A stretch of DNA of 6,721 nucleotides, taken from assembly GCA_964230965.1 (NCBI GenBank), contig CAXRJA010000069.1:1-6721 (forward strand), in the 5' to 3' direction. Numbering within the stretch: the first letter of the stretch is position 1; every line of letters starts with the position of its first letter. Positions 5,459 through 6,721 of the stretch are shown here, one piece after another. The notes under the pieces are model-generated. The model was not told the origin of the DNA, made no database searches, and worked only from the letters and a program-made list of their open reading frames with translations. The stretch comes from UBA8290 sp964230965. GTDB taxonomy: Bacteria > Bacillota_I > Bacilli_A > Acholeplasmatales > Acholeplasmataceae. The position numbers and the translations under genes are program-made.

Positions 5459-6169
5459 ATGAATAATTTTTTTAGTCAAGAACCCGGTCAAATAATTGAA
5501 TGGTTTGGACTGACACACATCTTAATTATCGCTTTTTTTGTTTTAACAATCATCATGGTGCTATTGTTTGGAAAAAAACTATTTCAATCGAAGTATGAAA
5601 GATATGTTAGATTTGGTCTTATTTGTCTTGTTTTATTATTTGAATGGCGTGTTTTTGAAAATAGAGTATTTAATTTATCGCTCCTTAGATTACCATTGTG
5701 TGCAATCGCATTATACGGGTTAACATATGCAATTGCTTTCAAAAAGGAAAAGATTTTTAAAATCACGTATTTTTACTGGTTCGGAACTATTCTCACTTTT
5801 TTGTTTTTTGACACACCTTTTGGACTCGATCGATGGTCAGGATGGACATACTTCGGTGCACATTTAATGATCGCTGTACTTGCTATGTATGGTTTGAGTG
5901 TTTTTAAATGGATTCCAACGAAGAAAGACCTATTTACGTCCATGTACGTGCTTGCTATTTATGCCACACTTTCTGGATATGCCACGTTTCAATATGGCGG
6001 AAGCGATGAGTTATTTTTAAAAACACCTCCTGTTGATTTTCTAAATGGACTTTTAGATATTCACCAGATTGTTTATACAAGTGTTTTTGTATTAATTGCA
6101 GCAACTATTATGATTCTTTTGTATTTGCCGTTTATAAAATACAACAAGGACATATTAAAAAAACCATAG
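5459..6169 (+). CDS. YwaF/TMEM164-family (TIGR02206-like) integral membrane protein
   Basis: 236 residues with about seven hydrophobic segments, in the length range of bacterial YwaF-like proteins, relatives of animal TMEM164. TMEM164 has been described as a membrane acyltransferase on ether phospholipids; the bacterial role is unknown. Seen: WFGLTHILII at 15-24, the family's opening 'FG-x-x-H'; LRLPLCAIALYG at 76-87, matching 'LPLHLC-x-I' with the Cys kept (Cys81) but the His replaced by Pro79; KITYFYWFGT at 101-110; YFGAHLMIAVLAMYG at 131-145 with the conserved His135; and a final segment ending LLYLPF. It begins 18 bp after the acyltransferase-3 stop. No Shine-Dalgarno site is visible before this ATG, unlike every other gene here, but the next Met is at residue 33, beyond conserved sequence, so this start stands. 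Function is inferred only from family. Confidence 0.8.
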   Translation: MNNFFSQEPGQIIEWFGLTHILIIAFFVLTIIMVLLFGKKLFQSKYERYVRFGLICLVLLFEWRVFENRVFNLSLLRLPLCAIALYGLTYAIAFKKEKIFKITYFYWFGTILTFLFFDTPFGLDRWSGWTYFGAHLMIAVLAMYGLSVFKWIPTKKDLFTSMYVLAIYATLSGYATFQYGGSDELFLKTPPVDFLNGLLDIHQIVYTSVFVLIAATIMILLYLPFIKYNKDILKKP

Positions 6170-6172
6170 GAG
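6168..6172 (+). promoter_or_regulatory. Ribosome binding site that selects a GTG start
   Basis: AGGAG overlaps the TAG stop of the YwaF-like gene (6167-6169) and lies 6 bases before GTG at 6179. The first in-frame ATG, at 6197, would be 24 bases away. The site therefore favours GTG and suggests translational coupling between the two genes. Confidence 0.75.
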
Positions 6173-6178
6173 ACAATT

Positions 6179-6424
6179 GTGTTTACTAATAAAGATATGT
6201 CTGTTGGAGATTGGTTTTTATATTATGTTCTCCAATTCATACCAGTAGTTAATATAATTATATTTTTAATTGTTTTATTTTCTTCCAACAGTAACAAATC
6301 ATTAAAAAATTTACTTATTTTGCAAGTCATACTTTTTATTGTTTGGTTAGCAGCATTTTATTTCTTTTTACCAGATATTCTTTTTCAATTAGAACAAGTA
6401 TTATTAAATCTAGGGCTCATCTAA
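6179..6424 (+). CDS. Small two-segment membrane protein
   Basis: 81 residues with a GTG start. A short polar N-terminus (1-10) precedes a hydrophobic segment at about 12-35 (WFLYYVLQFIPVVNIIIF). Then comes a polar turn SSNSNKSLKNLL (35-46) and a second segment at about 46-66, with a short amphipathic tail. The wording 'SVGDWF...IPVVNII...NSNKSLKN' recalls small proteins of Bacillota carrying 'V-x-x-WFLT...IPIVNII...TN-x-SK-x-NF', a family without known function; this is from memory of the pattern and needs a search. It starts 9 bases after the YwaF-like stop with an overlapping ribosome site, so it is probably coupled to that gene. It ends just before a terminator, which makes it the last gene of the run. 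It may be an accessory subunit of one of the two membrane proteins upstream. Confidence 0.75.
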   Translation: MFTNKDMSVGDWFLYYVLQFIPVVNIIIFLIVLFSSNSNKSLKNLLILQVILFIVWLAAFYFFLPDILFQLEQVLLNLGLI

Positions 6425-6435
6425 ATAATTTATAT

Positions 6436-6456
6436 AAGCCCTTCAGGGCTTTTTTT
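6436..6456 (+). terminator. Intrinsic terminator closing the three-gene membrane run
   Basis: AAGCCC (6436-6441) pairs with GGGCTT (6446-6451) around the loop TTCA, followed by T's to 6456. It lies 11 bases after the stop of the 81-residue gene. It is a compact textbook terminator on the plus strand. Confidence 0.92.
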
Positions 6457-6491
6457 CTAGTTAAATTAAAGATACGATTAAGGAGTCTAAT

Positions 6492-6721
6492 ATGATACAA
6501 CTCAAAAAACTTTCCCCTAAAAATTTAAAATCATGTTTAGATTTATATGACACATTAGATTCTGTTCAAAAGAAACAAGTGGCGCCGAATGCAGTAAGTC
6601 TTGCTCAGGCGTATGTTCATTCTGATGTTGCTTGGCCAAGAGTGATTGTAGAAAACGATCGTGTTGTTGGTTTTATTATGTTAGAATTAGATGCAAAAGA
6701 CATTCCAGAATATAACAGACC
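6492..6721 (+). CDS. GNAT-family N-acetyltransferase, N-terminal part (3' end missing)
   Basis: The reading frame runs off the window after 76 whole codons. AAGGAG (6480-6485) lies 6 bases before ATG. The visible part matches the start of small GNAT acetyltransferases like the BltD/PaiA polyamine acetyltransferases. A first strand and helix (IQLKKLSPKNLKSCLDLY) is followed by VAPNAVSLAQAYVH (33-46), a stretch typical of that subgroup, and by WPRVIVENDRVVGFIMLELD (50-69), the paired strands before the acetyl-CoA site. The acetyl-CoA loop (R/Q-x-x-G-x-G/A) would lie past the edge, so activity and substrate cannot be judged. It is separated from the preceding genes by a terminator. No convincing promoter is visible in 6457-6479, and the gap is very short, so it may depend on read-through. 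Confidence 0.8.
   Translation, partial: MIQLKKLSPKNLKSCLDLYDTLDSVQKKQVAPNAVSLAQAYVHSDVAWPRVIVENDRVVGFIMLELDAKDIPEYNR

Noticed and set aside
6197..6199. ATG 6197 as the start of the 81-residue protein
   Set aside because: The AGGAG at 6168-6172 is 6 bases from GTG 6179 but 24 from this ATG, so GTG is favoured.

Overview
The window is low-GC DNA (about 30% by eye) read with the standard code: tryptophan is TGG in every gene, and no gene has an in-frame TGA. All eight visible stops are TAA or TAG. Most starts have a strong AGGAG-type ribosome site. With short intergenic gaps and several simple membrane proteins, this fits a low-GC Bacillota or Mollicutes-like bacterium that keeps the standard code, such as the Acholeplasma/Izemoplasma side of the Mollicutes. 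That placement is inference; no marker gene is present.

Layout. (1) 1-663 (+) is the 3' part of a MocR/PdxR-type regulator, of which only the aminotransferase-like domain is visible. (2) 784-2228 (+) is a two-gene unit: a prohibitin/stomatin-like (SPFH) membrane protein and a small membrane-anchored zinc-ribbon protein. It starts from an extended -10 promoter and ends at a 12-bp hairpin shared with the convergent gene. (3) 2277-3806 (-) encodes a very acidic lipoprotein with two Asp-rich calcium-type loops and five copies of a G/D-R-x-LTE motif; this is the least familiar object in the window. (4) 3807-3944 is a divergent promoter region. (5) 3945-4241 (+) is a short DUF805 membrane protein followed by a strong hairpin terminator. 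(6) 4325-6424 (+) is a run of three membrane genes: an acyltransferase-3 family protein, a YwaF/TMEM164-family protein and an 81-residue two-segment protein, closed by a terminator. (7) 6492-end (+) is the start of a GNAT acetyltransferase.

How the genes may work together. Nearly everything between the two edge genes acts at or outside the membrane. The SPFH and zinc-ribbon proteins may form one membrane complex. The acyltransferase-3 and YwaF-like proteins may both modify lipids or envelope glycans. The acidic lipoprotein is probably displayed on the cell surface and binds divalent cations. No mobile element, CRISPR array, tRNA or rRNA was seen. No complete new system can be claimed from the sequence. 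The best candidates for novelty are the lipoprotein repeat family and the pairing of two different membrane acyltransferase families.
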